Source: Dioscorea cayenensis subsp. rotundata (lineage: Eukaryota > Streptophyta > Magnoliopsida > Dioscoreales > Dioscoreaceae). Taken from it: 64,000 nt of DNA. Of this stretch, positions 12,411-24,987 are shown piece by piece (positions within the stretch are counted from its first letter, which is position 1; the number at the start of each line of letters is the position of its first letter). The position numbers were made by a program, and so were the translations under genes. The notes below the pieces were generated by a model that saw only the letters and a program-made list of their open reading frames with translations, did no database searches and was not told the origin of the DNA. Location: NCBI RefSeq assembly GCF_009730915.1, contig NC_052477.1, forward strand, positions 1,240,001-1,304,000. Direction: 5' to 3'.

Positions 12411-12820
12411 TAGATTTGACCACGGTTCGGTTTCGGTTCAAAACCGCCGGTTCCGGTTTTATAAACTATAGAACCGGAACCGAACCATAGTCATAAGGTT
12501 CCGGTTCTCGGTTCGGTTCCAATACGATTTCGGTTCCAGTTCGGTTCTAAATAATTTAATTCTAATTAATTAAAAAATATAAAAAATTATATTATATATA
12601 TTTTTTATTTAAAAAAATAAAAATAGAACCGGAACTGACGGTTTGGTTCCGGTTCGGTTCAGGTTCTGATTTTCAACTCATAAAAACCTTAACCGGAACC
12701 TTAAAGTTCCGGTTAAGGTTCCGGTTTGGAACCGAAACCTTTTTTACGGTTCTGGTTCGGTTCTAATAGTGGCGGTTCCGGTTTGGTTCTACGGTTCGAA
12801 CCGAACCTCGGTCAGGTCTA
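12411..12820. mobile_element. hAT-type MITE rich in GGTTCGGTTC / GGTTCCGGTT motifs
   Basis: It is flanked by a perfect 8-bp direct repeat ATTGTGTC (12403-12410 and 12821-12828). The terminal inverted repeats are TAGATTTGACCACGGTTCGG on the left and, read from the right, TAGACCTGACCGAGGTTCGG. An 8-bp target duplication with ends starting TAG fits the hAT superfamily. The interior is built from overlapping GGTTCGG and CCGGAACC motifs in both orientations and could fold back over most of its length. It is 410 bp and non-coding, so it depends on a transposase elsewhere. Confidence 0.85.
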
Positions 12821-12828
12821 ATTGTGTC

Positions 12829-13563
12829 TGTTTTTTTTAATGGCCTAGTAACTCATCTTGATTAAAAAAAAGTCTGACAAAATTTTATTATTCTATGATC
12901 GAAAATTAACTTGTTATGAAGATTGAGTTTTTGAGCTCGGTCAAGATCAAAAGCGAAGGTCAAAAAATCACCGGAGAGGGAGATGGCCGGTGAGACAGTG
13001 AGCGAGAGATGGATGAGGATTATAGTGAAAACAAGAGAAAAATGATAAGAGTAAAAATGTAATTTTAATAAAATAATAATTAATAGCAGAGACTAAATGG
13101 TCACAATCAATTTTGATAGGGTGTCAAAATGGCTGCCATTTTTTAAAAGCCTTTATTGATCACATGCAACATCTCAAGGGATTTATTGGGTACTTCCTTG
13201 ACATATACATATGTCTACTTTTATATATGTCTACACTTTTTTGTCAGTATTGATAGAGACAAGTGATAAACTGTTCTATTGGTGTTTGTTATACTATTTA
13301 GTTTTTAAAAATCAAATATTTTATTATATTTAATTATGGATTTTAATTTTTTATTTAAATAAGCTTGTCTTTTAGAAAAAAATGTCAAGTACATAATTTT
13401 TATGTTGAACTAATGTGAGTGTTTGTTTTATTGAAATATTGATGTTGAAACACAACAAATTTTAGTTTTTAGTATTATGTAATCCTTGGGTTTCTGAAAT
13501 AGTGTAAGAATTAAGAAGTGCTTAGAATTGTTGCCATTTGATTTGGACTTGAACTACATAAAG
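12829..13563. other. Spacer, no gene seen
   Basis: AT-rich DNA with no convincing ORF, RNA gene or repeat ends. Confidence 0.5.
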
Positions 13564-13573
13564 AAAAATTGTA

Positions 13574-13808
13574 GCCAACGACTTTCGGATCTATTGGTAC
13601 ACGCGGTCGCCGATAGAGCTCTCACCGAGTGATGAGAGTTCGATTCTCGGCTGGCTGAGGGCACATTTCTGGGAGTTGTGAATATTGGTTGTGTATGGGT
13701 GGTTCCTGCGTCCACGTGAGCACGGCCCTGTCCCCACTTGTCCCACCGAGGCTTGTGCACGTCCCTGAGTCTCTAGTGGATTCGCCCCGCGCCTCTTCCC
13801 AAAAAAAA
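13574..13808 (+). mobile_element. tRNA-derived SINE
   Basis: It is flanked by the direct repeat AAAAATTGTA (13564-13573 and 13809-13818) and ends in an A tail at 13801-13813. An A-box-like TGGTACACGCGG lies at 13594-13605 and a B box, GAGTTCGATTCTC, at 13636-13648, spaced as in tRNA-type RNA polymerase III promoters. The ~150-bp part after the B box is GC-rich and not tRNA-like, as in plant SINE bodies. The perfect target duplication suggests a fairly recent insertion. ORFs overlapping it are chance products of its GC content. Confidence 0.85.
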
Positions 13809-13818
13809 AAAAATTGTA

Positions 13819-15696
13819 CATCATACCCTCATTGTGAGTGCATGTTTTGAGAGTCTTGAATATTTGAATAGTTCTTTTGTTTTTTTTACTTTCCCATGCA
13901 AGCCGGTGAGCCAGTTATATATCCCAGAAATGTTACCACCTTTTCACCTGAGCTTAATTGCCTTCAAATGAATCTTTTCTTCTCTCCTTCATTGCTGCAA
14001 ATTTGAAGATGTGATGCTTTCTAACTCCATAGTTTTTTATTCTTCGGTTTCCCGAAGTCATCGGTTCTACAATTCTCTTATCCCTCCAAGTTATTCTTCA
14101 TGTTTGCATGTTTCTCTTGATTGTTCTCTAGCATTATTATCAATGTTTCTATAGACTGCAAGCTTTTTTACTCCTCTAATAGTTCTTCTTCTGTCATTCT
14201 TATTGTTGAGAACACTAAGAGTTGGTGCTAAGTAAGTTTTTCATATCCTTATTAGATGTATGTTTAAATCTTGATGTTTAATTATAATTTCATTACCCCT
14301 GCATGTGAGTTGGAGAAATAATTCATGTTTTTCGGTTGCATGTATTGCATGCTAAATCTTATAACTCTAACATACTATTATTCTCAATTAGTGTATGAAC
14401 CTAGGTTGTAGTTTTGAAGCTGGTTTCATACCTTTCATTTCATCTTATTTTCTTCTGTTGCCCTTCATCAATTTAATGATGTTTAGAGGGTCTCATTTGT
14501 TGCTTTATCTCTTGATTTATATCTAGTTTAGTTCACTATCTTTGATTAGATGCATATTTTGGCATGCTGTCACATACCCAGGGAATCACATTTTTAAAGC
14601 TATTTTATTGTTGATACTTGTGTGTGTGTTCCATTTCTTATATGCTCATTTTAGTTAGAGTTTTGCATGAGTATTGTGCCTCAATTTGCATGTGTGTAAT
14701 TAAGTTTAAAAGGGTGTGTTTTATTTACCTTATAATGTGTTAGACCTGCATATTTATCCTCCTTTAAATTGCATTATGTTTTAGATATGTACGTTTTCGA
14801 ATGCGTAATACTGGGCTGTCAAGCTCATAAAATTATTTAAATTCTTTTTAGATCAAGAGTAGTAGATGGATTGGTTGATTAGTATACTATTAATAGTTGG
14901 TGTTCCCTTCGTGTCATAGTTGGATTATTGTATTTGTTTGTTGTATGCTCTAAATCCTGTATTTTGGACATTCATATAATTTGTATATGTTGTATCTTTA
15001 AAGTCTTTGTTTTTTGTTTTTGTTAGTTTGTTATATCTATCTTTCTACTTTGAGACAAGTTCTATCATCTTTGAGCCTCACTGGTTTTGGTTTTGGTTCT
15101 ATGGATTTACCATCATTTGTCCATGCGTGACAAAAACTTTTAAAATGATTTCAATATTTGATCATGGACTTATACTAGGTCTAAATGAAATTGTTTTAAA
15201 ATATATATATATATTAATATTAATTTTTAAAAAAATTCATTCTTATCTCTTCATCAATTTGGTTCTAATTTTGGAGGAATCGGTGCAAACAAAACAAAAG
15301 AGATCCCAGAGAGCAAAGCAAATAAATAAATAAATAAATATAAAAATATAAAAAGAAAATATCTCTAATCCTTATCCGTCGTTTTGGTTACAGAAAAAAA
15401 AAAAAGGAAAAAAACAGAGAGAACAGAGCTTTATTAACAGTAAAGCAACTTCTATGCATGTGCAAAAGTAAAGAAACAGGGGATAAATACAGCAAGGAAA
15501 AAAAAAGTCTTTTTTTTTTTAAACTTGAATTAGACATTCAAACTTTAATGATTTACAGTGAGCTGAATCCAGTAGCATGATCATAATTTTTTTTTTAATG
15601 AATATTGGAACTCATCAAGGATTGATTATCTGGATACCATCACTAAAAATTTTTATATGTATAAAAAAATAATAAAAAAAATTGATTAAAAGAGGT
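13819..15696. other. T-rich spacer, no gene seen
   Basis: Long T-rich, intron-like sequence with a 108-codon open frame at 15007-15333 that has no recognisable motif and a low-complexity lysine/glutamine end. An untranslated transcript cannot be excluded. Confidence 0.5.
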
Positions 15697-16080
15697 TTTT
15701 TTTATTAATGTAGATAAATCACATTTATTAAATAAAGAAACAAAAACATACAAAAAAAAATCTACAAAATAGCGCTAACAATGACATAGCTACAAGGGGC
15801 TAAAAGCACTCGAAAGAAAAAAAGTATAGTCCACTCGAAGTGGAACAATAAAAAAACAAGTGTATAACGGAGAACTTTCTGAGGGGAGAGAAAAATTCCT
15901 AAGAGACCCACAAGACAATAGCAGAAGAAACTATCCCGCACTACGCCTGAAACTTAGGGGCTACTAGGTGCACCCCTCTTGGATTCTTCAAACTCTAGGC
16001 TTCTTTTGACTGAGTGAATTGTTTCCTCCAACTTTTGTCTCTTCTGATCATAAGCTATATAATAATTGGTGAAAAATTGT
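15697..16080 (-). mobile_element. 5'-truncated LINE 3' end
   Basis: On the minus strand it ends with a tail resembling the 3' end of the LINE at 29459 (minus-strand text near AATAAATGTGATTTATCTAC), followed by an A run (T run at 15697-15704). Its upstream part resembles the 29.6-29.8 kb part of that LINE. No intact coding sequence. Its right edge lies just outside the Ty3 element. Confidence 0.5.
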
Positions 16081-16092
16081 GAAATGAGAAAT

Positions 16093-19000
16093 TGTCACAC
16101 CCACCCCTTCTACCGAGGTAAATGTGGCACCCATCAGTTAAAAATTCCTTTTTAACTGGAAACCTGACACCTCTCAGAAACCAAATCAGACTTACAAATT
16201 ACAATTTATAACTTTACACCAACTGCGAGGATTCAAATACATAAATACAACAAATATAATAACTCAAATTTAGTGGAGTACAAACGCTACTGAGATCACG
16301 ATACCAACAAATATAAAGAAAAGTATGGGACCCACTACGGGTCTTGGACTTAACCCACGACTAGCTCTAAACTTGAGCGAAATCTAGGGTCTTGCTCTGC
16401 TGATTACTGACACATTCGGGTTGGTCGGTAGTGACTTAATAATTTTCAAATATTCAAATACGGTATATATAAAATATATAAATACCAAACTTCTCAAATA
16501 ATTTTCCAACTTTTCCAAAAATACCGGGAATTCTAGCAAAAATACATTTTTAAAGAACTTTTTGAAACATAAATTCATCACAAATCAATATCAAATCAAT
16601 TTTTAAGAAAATCCAAATTGTTGTGAGAGCATTGCTCCTAAGCAGCGGTGAGGCTTCCCTCATCACAACCCAAAATAACAAGTAATATAAAAATCCATTC
16701 TCAATTCCAGGCACTGGAAAACTCTCCCCACTTAGCAGCGGTCAGCGACTAGGGTTGGGAGCCATGAGGTCTTGCGCGCCTCGAGCGTTGGCCCGTCGGT
16801 CCCATGTGGTGACTCTAGGATCGATGTATAATCGATCGGGGCTCTACGCTCACGCTGATCCGGACAAATCAACACTCGAGTCCACCAGCGCCACCTCTAA
16901 AAGGCTGGCCGTGGGGACCCACTACTGCGATGAGTCGGGCCTTAGCCCGCCGTCGCCATCAAACCGAGCGTATAAATCGACGATAAAAGCAATGCAGTAT
17001 AAATCACATCATAGGATCCTTATCCAGGGACAAGCATTCGCATCAGCGAAAATAAACATCATTTCCACAAAGCCAATGTCAAAGTATAACAATGCGTAAA
17101 ACGAGTAAAATCCGGATCCAGTGATACCATTCCTATTCCGGGAATGAAAACCAATTCCACGAATATTTGTCGGTGAAAACATTTTAAAGCAGCTCACATG
17201 ATTTTCACAAATCATTCCAAATCAAAAGCATATATAACCATCAAAAATAAATACATGAATTGAATAATTAAATCACATATACATGTATTTTTCACTATTT
17301 ACAAATACGTATAATTATACTGAAACCGTGATGTATCAATACGATTGTCGGGAACATCAACGGCAAGTAAATATACATATATTTTAACCTTATACATAAA
17401 ATTAAAACATGATAAAATGAAATACTTAAATAATTATTTCCAAAAATACTAGTTATTAAACAATTATTTTCAAAAATAATAATAATAATTAATATTAAAA
17501 AAATAATAGCCACTACTAACTCACTCCGGTGTCTGGGTTCATTCCAGAATCCGGAACTCCCTCTCAAGATCGAACAACACCCTAACCGAATAATATAATA
17601 AAAATAAATAACATATTTAAACTCAAAAAGAAAAATACATGAAAACGATAATAGACTCTCATTGGGCCCACTCACTCCAATCGGTTAAAAACCCGACCTT
17701 GCATAGTCCAATTGCCTTGCGGTTGTATTTAAACAAAACTCGATTCGAGGCTAAACAACTGCGAATCAATCACGAACCAACCTTAATTGCACTGAACCAA
17801 ACTTAATTTCACTGGGAAACCAGACTTGAACCAACTCAATTCTTTATTCCAAAAATCCATTGAACCAACTTGGTTCAGTCAAAACCCTTAACCCGAAATC
17901 AACTGAACCAAACCCAAACTCATCTCAACTTGAGTTTGATCAAGCCCAGACTCAACCAAATCAAGCTCATCTCAGCCAAAGATCAATTCAACTCAATCAA
18001 TTTCAATCCCAGACTTGGTTTGATCTAATCAAATCAATTTGACTAACTCGACCCAGTTTCAATCTAACCATTATCATTAACCTCCTAATCATCATAATTA
18101 TCAACTTAATTAATCAGAACCAAACCCTAATCTCGATTGCTACGAGTAATACTACAAAGTAAATCCAGCAAAGCTCACGCCTCCATTTCGAAGCAAATTC
18201 CAACTCAAATACAAGTGTTTTTCCAGCCGAAAATTGAAGCAACAAGCTGCTTATAGCAATAACTCGTCGTTTTTTCATCATAAATCCTTCTTCTTTCTCA
18301 CTCCGAAAAATTACATTTCTCAATCCAAAATACACACAGCATACATTCAAGTATACTACAACAAATAAATCATCAAAATACTTTGCAAATAATACTTCAT
18401 CCATTCTTCTCTCGAATACCTGTTTTATCTCTTCCAATTTCTCCAGATCTCTCGACTCTTTCTTTTCTTTAACTCTTTTCCGGAGTTCTTGTAGCAGAAA
18501 TGGTGGAGAAGAAGATGAACAATCGTCAAAAAGTCTAGATTTTTCTCTCAATTAACTCTTGACCGAAATTCACTTTTAGTCCCTCAAAAACTTACTCTAC
18601 AAACCAGTCCTGAAAACTCACAAATGGTCCCTGGATTATAAAATAATATTCTCAAAAGGTCCTTTCAAATTATCCAATGGTCCTTGGATTATAACACAAT
18701 ATTTCCAAATGATCCCTTCAACTTACCTTTCAGTCCTTAGTTTTCACAAGCATTTCATATCAATCCTTTTTCTATTACTCTTTAACCCAAAATCTTTTAA
18801 AAACTTTTACACTTAAGTCCTTGTTCTGTCCACTTGGGGTTTCTCAACAAGATTACTCTGTAGAAAATTCTTACTGCAACTGTAGTAATACCCTGAATAT
18901 ATTTTTCACTGAGTTATCCACGGGTCTGAGGGATATTACTGATCCTTCCTCCTAAAAATTTCGTCCTCGAAATTTCCTTAAGCATCATCAACTCGATATC

Positions 19001-22000
19001 ACTGAATTTCACTTACCGGTCCAAGACCCTGCTTTCTCTTGCTTTACAAAATCACGCTTTACGATAGTAGAAATAATCACACTACAAATCACATGATGTA
19101 GCAGGTCGATAAAAAGCATGCGACACCTTTCTTTTGGCATCTTTAAGTTAACTCATTTTGAATAAAACCAATTCCGACAAATATCTCAACACACTGATCC
19201 CGACTCACGTATACACTACTTTCACTCTCTTTTGTCTCAAATGTCAAAACCTACTATCACGTCCTCGATCGATATGCGACTTAGGTTTTAACCCCGATTG
19301 GAGACTCTAAATACTTCATCTTTGGGCCCCTTAACTTTCGCGCTACAATCACCACTAACCTCTCTAAGTCTAGACATGACTTCTAAACTTGAGGCCTGGG
19401 ACATACAACCCGTGATCTCTACCAACCAGATATCTCAACCTCATGCTCACGATGCCAAAAAGATGTCACACCCACCCTTCACCAGGGTGAAATGTGGGAG
19501 CCCATCGATTAAAAATTCCTTTTAACCGGAAACTGACACCTCTCAAAACCAAATCGGACTTACTAAATTACGATTTATAACTTTTACACCAGTCGCAGAT
19601 TCGAATCATATACTGACAAATATAATAACTTCAAATTTGTGGGTACAACCGCCATGTACTGATCTGCGATACCAACAACATAAAAGAAAAGTGATAGGAC
19701 CCACTCAGCCTTGGACTTAACCACTGATGGCTCCTAAACTTGAGCGAGGAAATCTAGTCTTGCTCTGCGATTCTGACGCATGCGGTTGGTCGGTGGTGAG
19801 CTTGATAATTTCAAATGTGAGAATGCGGTATATATAAAATATATAAATCACCAAGAAACACCGAATAATTTTACAAACTTTTCAAAATCACAGGAAATTA
19901 CTATGCAAAATACGTAAAGAACTTTTGGAAACATAGATCGTACATCATGATCGATATCGAAATCAATTTTCTAAGAAAATCCAAATTGTGAGGCTGAGGC
20001 CTCCCTAAGAGCGGCGGTGCGCTTCGCGCCCCTAAGCCATGCCATGACTAAACTAGTAATATAAATGAATCCGTTCATCGATTCCTGACTGGAAAGGCTC
20101 TGCGCACTTAGCCTTGCGTCGCGACTAGGTTGCAGGGCCTTGAGTCTTGGCTGCCCGCCAGCGTTGGCCCATCGGTCCCGTGTGGTGACTCACAGGATCC
20201 CGATGTATAATCCGATCGAGGGCTCTAGCTCGCGATGCAGGGCGAATCAACGCTCGGGTCGCGCGCCTCCTAAAATTTGGCGTGCGTGACCCTCTGCCGT
20301 GTGAGTGGGGCCTTAGCTGGCCCGTCGCCCGACTCCGAGACCAACGTGTAAGCTACAACCCGATAAAGCGATGCGTATGAAATCGCGCGTCATGGGATCC
20401 TTATCCAGGGCACAGCGTTGTCGCGTCGCGAAAATAAGCGTCGTTCCTGAAACGATAGCCGAAAAGTGATATAACAATGCATAAAACGGTAAAAATCCGG
20501 ATCCGTGCATATCGCTTTCCTGTCCGAGGAATGAAAACGATTCCACGAAATATTGTGGGTAAAAGCATAAAAGCGCTCGCATGATTTCAGCGAAATCGTC
20601 CGAATCAAGCATATATAACCATCAAAAATAAAGCTACATGAATTGAATAGTTAAATCACGTATCGTGTATCCATTTCTATTCCTGGTCGTGTATAATTAC
20701 TGCTGATACCGATGTGTCGATGCGATTGTCGAGGAACTTATCGAGCGGCAAGTAAATATACATATATTTTAACCTTGTCACATAAATTAAACATAGGTAA
20801 AATGAAATACTTAAATAATTATTTCCAAAATACTAGTTGTTAAACAATTATTTCAAAATAATAATAATAATTAATATTAAAAATAATAGCAGTACCAAAC
20901 TCACTGGTGTCCTTGGGTTCGCTTCACCAGATGCGGAACTCCGCCACTCGAGGCCGAAACGACAGCTGTGAGAATAATATAATAAAAATAAATACGTATT
21001 TAAGCACCGAAAAATCTGACGATAATAGACTCTCTATTGAGCAGCTCACTGCGATCGGTTAAAAGCTGCACTTACGTAGTCCGATTGCGCTTTCGGTTGT
21101 GTGTTAAAGCTAAAAGCTTCGAGTTCGATTTGAGCTATACTGCTGAATCGATCACGACCGGCACTTAGTGCTGAACCAAACTTAATTTCCAGCTGAAACC
21201 AGAGCTTGAACCGATCTCGATTCTTTTGTGAAAATCCAGTGAGGCACAAACTTGGTTCCGGTCCAAAACCGCTTACGGGCGATCAGTGACTGACGACTGG
21301 CCAGTAATCTCAGACTTGTTTGATCAAGCTGACTCAACCAAATCAACTCAAGCTCAACCAGAATCGATTCAGCTCAGTCAATTCAATCCCGACTTGGTTT
21401 GATCAATCGAAATCGATTTGGTACCTCGAGCCCAGTTTCAATCTGGCGATTGCTCGTTAGCTCACCAATCGTCGTAATTATCAAACTTAATTAATCAAAC
21501 CAAACCCTAATCCTACACAAGACACAAAGAATCCAAGGAAATCACCTCCATTTGCCATAAATTCCAACCTCAAATACAAGTGTTTTTCCAACTAAAATCG
21601 GGTTAAATAACTCTTATTAATAATAACTCATCATTTTTCATCATAAATCCTTCTTCTTTCTCGCGTTAAAATTACATTTCTAATCCAAATACATTAATAA
21701 TAGTTGTTATCCAAGTATACTACCAAATAAATCATCAAACATTTACTTAAATAATATTTCCTCATCCATTCTTCTCCAAACGCTCAAGCCTTTTATCTCT
21801 TTCCAATTCTCTTCCAAATCTCTCACCTTTTTCTTTTTTTTTTTTTTTTTTAACCTCAAGTTACTGTGAGTAAAATTCATGGTGGCGGCATTAAATAACT
21901 ATCAAAAGCTCAGATTTTTCTCTCAATTAACTCTTCACTGAAATTCACTTGGGCCCTCAAAACTTAACTTTCACAAAACCAGTCCCTGAAAACTCACAAA

Positions 22001-22186
22001 TGGTCCCTTGATTATAAATAATATTCTCAAAAGGTCCTTTTCAATTATCCAACGGTCTCGGATTATAACAATATTTCCTTAAATGATCCCTTCAACTTAC
22101 CTTTCTAGTCCTTAGTTTTCACAAGCATTTTGCATCAATCCTTTTCTATTACTTTAACCCAAAATCTTTTAAAACTTTTACACTTA
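16093..22186 (-). mobile_element. Ty3/Gypsy LTR element with a very short interior, running into the gap
   Basis: Read on the minus strand: the 3' LTR is 16093-18940, the interior 18941-19463, and the 5' LTR starts at 19464 and continues into the gap, where about 125 bp of it should remain. LTR ends are of the TGTAATAC...GTGTGACA type. Next to the 5' LTR is a degenerate initiator-Met-type primer site (TTTGGCATCGTGAGC). Next to the 3' LTR is a purine tract after the TTTCGAGGACGAAA text typical of Ty3/Gypsy 3' ends, most like the Tekay/Del clade, which also has long LTRs. Only ~0.52 kb of non-coding DNA lies between, so no gag or pol is left; it is a broken or LARD-like fossil. The two LTRs differ by many small changes, with the copy beside the gap much the noisier, so age cannot be judged from them. 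Confidence 0.82.
18941..19463 (-). mobile_element. Interior of the Ty3/Gypsy element
   Basis: It spans polypurine tract (18941 side) to primer-binding site (19463 side) with no recognisable gag, protease, reverse transcriptase or integrase text. The family normally carries several kb of coding sequence here. Confidence 0.65.
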
Positions 22187-23186
22187 NNNNNNNNNNNNNN
22201 NNNNNNNNNNNNNNNNNNNNNNNNNNNNNNNNNNNNNNNNNNNNNNNNNNNNNNNNNNNNNNNNNNNNNNNNNNNNNNNNNNNNNNNNNNNNNNNNNNNN
22301 NNNNNNNNNNNNNNNNNNNNNNNNNNNNNNNNNNNNNNNNNNNNNNNNNNNNNNNNNNNNNNNNNNNNNNNNNNNNNNNNNNNNNNNNNNNNNNNNNNNN
22401 NNNNNNNNNNNNNNNNNNNNNNNNNNNNNNNNNNNNNNNNNNNNNNNNNNNNNNNNNNNNNNNNNNNNNNNNNNNNNNNNNNNNNNNNNNNNNNNNNNNN
22501 NNNNNNNNNNNNNNNNNNNNNNNNNNNNNNNNNNNNNNNNNNNNNNNNNNNNNNNNNNNNNNNNNNNNNNNNNNNNNNNNNNNNNNNNNNNNNNNNNNNN
22601 NNNNNNNNNNNNNNNNNNNNNNNNNNNNNNNNNNNNNNNNNNNNNNNNNNNNNNNNNNNNNNNNNNNNNNNNNNNNNNNNNNNNNNNNNNNNNNNNNNNN
22701 NNNNNNNNNNNNNNNNNNNNNNNNNNNNNNNNNNNNNNNNNNNNNNNNNNNNNNNNNNNNNNNNNNNNNNNNNNNNNNNNNNNNNNNNNNNNNNNNNNNN
22801 NNNNNNNNNNNNNNNNNNNNNNNNNNNNNNNNNNNNNNNNNNNNNNNNNNNNNNNNNNNNNNNNNNNNNNNNNNNNNNNNNNNNNNNNNNNNNNNNNNNN
22901 NNNNNNNNNNNNNNNNNNNNNNNNNNNNNNNNNNNNNNNNNNNNNNNNNNNNNNNNNNNNNNNNNNNNNNNNNNNNNNNNNNNNNNNNNNNNNNNNNNNN
23001 NNNNNNNNNNNNNNNNNNNNNNNNNNNNNNNNNNNNNNNNNNNNNNNNNNNNNNNNNNNNNNNNNNNNNNNNNNNNNNNNNNNNNNNNNNNNNNNNNNNN
23101 NNNNNNNNNNNNNNNNNNNNNNNNNNNNNNNNNNNNNNNNNNNNNNNNNNNNNNNNNNNNNNNNNNNNNNNNNNNNNNNNNNNNNN
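22187..23186. other. Assembly gap (1000 N)
   Basis: Exactly 1000 unknown bases, a conventional placeholder rather than a measured length. It should contain the end of the 5' LTR of the adjacent Ty3 element and its right flank. Open frames drawn across it are meaningless. Confidence 0.99.
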
Positions 23187-23232
23187 AAAAATCCTTTTTA
23201 TCATGAGATACATGAAACATAAAAATTCTATG

Positions 23233-23235
<3 letters not shown>

Positions 23236-23288
<53 letters not shown>
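23236..23288. repeat. (TA)n microsatellite
   Basis: An uninterrupted TA run of about 50 bp between the gap and the first PR-10 gene. Confidence 0.9.
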
Positions 23289-23290
<2 letters not shown>

Positions 23291-23562
23291 ATTTCAAGGT
23301 TTTCCAATCTATAGAAAAAGAGACATTTCAAGTCCAAAAGTGTTCCTCTTTCATTATCCCACATTCTTACTTTCAAAAATTGTACTCTAATATGAAAGTT
23401 GCACATTGTTTGAATCATCTTGAATTTGTGCATCGTTGAATATTCACCACCTACCTCCCCTCATCATCTTAATATATATATACATGCCTATCATCACCTA
23501 ACAGCTTGGGTACATACTTATACTCATTGCTTAGCTAAGGCTGAAACAAAGAAGAACCAAAA

Positions 23563-24142
23563 ATGAGTTTTAGTATCGAAATCGATTGCTCGGTGTCGGC
23601 CCTCCGGATGTTCAACCTTGCCCTCCACGGGTTGCATTTGATCGGTCATGAGATTCTACCTGATGTTATCAAGAGCGCTAGTACTATCCATGTTGACGGT
23701 GGTGTTGGAAGTGTTAGGCACATCATTTTTATTCAAGGTTAGATAATAATATTTGTTTTTTCTGTAAAAGATAGATAAACTACTTGCATTAAAAAATAAT
23801 AATTTTATATAAATGTGTTAATTGATATGAAATTACCGTATGCAGGATTTCCTTTTCCTTACATGAAGGAGAGTCTTGATTTTCTTGATGCTGTAAACTT
23901 TGAGCTAAGACAAAGTCTTGTTGAAGGGATTAGTTTGGGGACAAAACTTGAGTCTGCATCTTGGTGTTTTAAATTTATACCGATCAACAATGGAAAGAGT
24001 GTTTTTCAAAATGACTACAACATATAAACTCCTCACCGGAGTCCAACTATCAGATGAGGAGGAGAAGGTGAAGGAGATGATCACCGGAATTATCAAAGCT
24101 TGTGATGATTATCTCTTGGCCAACCCCAACGTTTGTGTTTAA
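23563..24142 (+). CDS. PR-10 / Bet v 1-like protein, probably frameshifted in exon 2
   Basis: Bet v 1 fold ligand-binding protein of the pathogenesis-related class 10 family, normally cytosolic. Exon 1 is 23563-23737 and exon 2 is 23846-24142, split after phase 1 in the same place as the two other PR-10 genes here. Exon 1 gives MSFSIEIDCSVSALRMFNLA and ends with GGVGSVRHIIFIQG, the family's glycine loop region. Exon 2 begins FPFPYMKESLDFLD. After about 23990 the expected C-terminus (KMTTTYKLLTGVQLSDEEEK, then DDYLLANPNVCV) is found one frame over, so one base appears gained, or two lost, near 23990-24003. In the original frame a stop comes at 24025-24027. It is clearly diverged from the 36-38 kb pair. 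It lies 380 bp from the gap, so a consensus error is a real alternative to a pseudogene. Confidence 0.75.
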
Positions 24143-24956
24143 CTCATGGATTTAATTTTATGGTCTATCATGATGATGATGATGTTTAATTATAAATAAT
24201 TTGTCCACATTAAGTTTTATGGACTTTTTCTTTTGAGCTTTTTGCGGGTCTCTTATTGAGTTTTGTTCACAAGAAATAATTTGTTGATTGTGTTAAACAT
24301 CTTTTGAATTAGTTTCCACCTTTAATGACCAAGATCATCATTAATATATTTATCAAAGAAATAGTGTAACATATATATATATATATATGTCATCCCCACG
24401 TTTTTAATGTATTTATAATTTATTTATTTTTAAAAAACCACAAATATATATGTATGACATTACTTTATCAATTTTAAAATTTTTCATTTAAATTACTTTA
24501 TCAGTGTTCACAATTTTTACTCTTATCAATTTATTACAAGTTAAACTACTATTATTAATTTTATTTTGTTAAAAAAATATTATTAATTTTATCTGCTAAA
24601 AAAATTTTGAAAAAAGAGAATAAACCATGATTTATTAAAAAAAGAGTATAAAGAAAACTGAGATGATTACAACATGAATAAGCTCCAAAATTATTATTAA
24701 TGTTTTTTTATTTTATAACAAAAATGATTTCTAAAATTCAAACCAAAGAATTAATTCTTCTACACCTCTGAGTATTTCAATATTAGCACTGATTGTACGC
24801 GAGAGAGACTATTAGGCTTTTGGTCTAATTTTTCGATTTTTCTTTTTTTGTTATTAAGTAATAAGGCATGATTCAAAGAAATATCCATTCTTTTAAAAAA
24901 AAAAAATCAATTGACTTGACGTGGGAGTTAGCATTATTTTTATTTATTAATTTATT

Positions 24957-24987
<31 letters not shown>

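Noticed and set aside
13554-13824. Minus-strand open frames of 68 and 77 codons
   Set aside because: They lie inside the GC-rich SINE and continue into its A tail; no protein motif.
15007-15333. 108-codon open frame
   Set aside because: T-rich, low-complexity translation with no recognisable motif and no promoter context; treated as chance.
17860-18551. Open frames within the Ty3 LTR, including a Gln/Asn/Pro-rich one near 17860-18042
   Set aside because: They arise from a repetitive part of the LTR and are not kept in the other LTR copies.
22130-23433. Three long open frames across 22.1-23.4 kb
   Set aside because: They consist almost wholly of unknown bases from the 1000-N gap and are not coding evidence.
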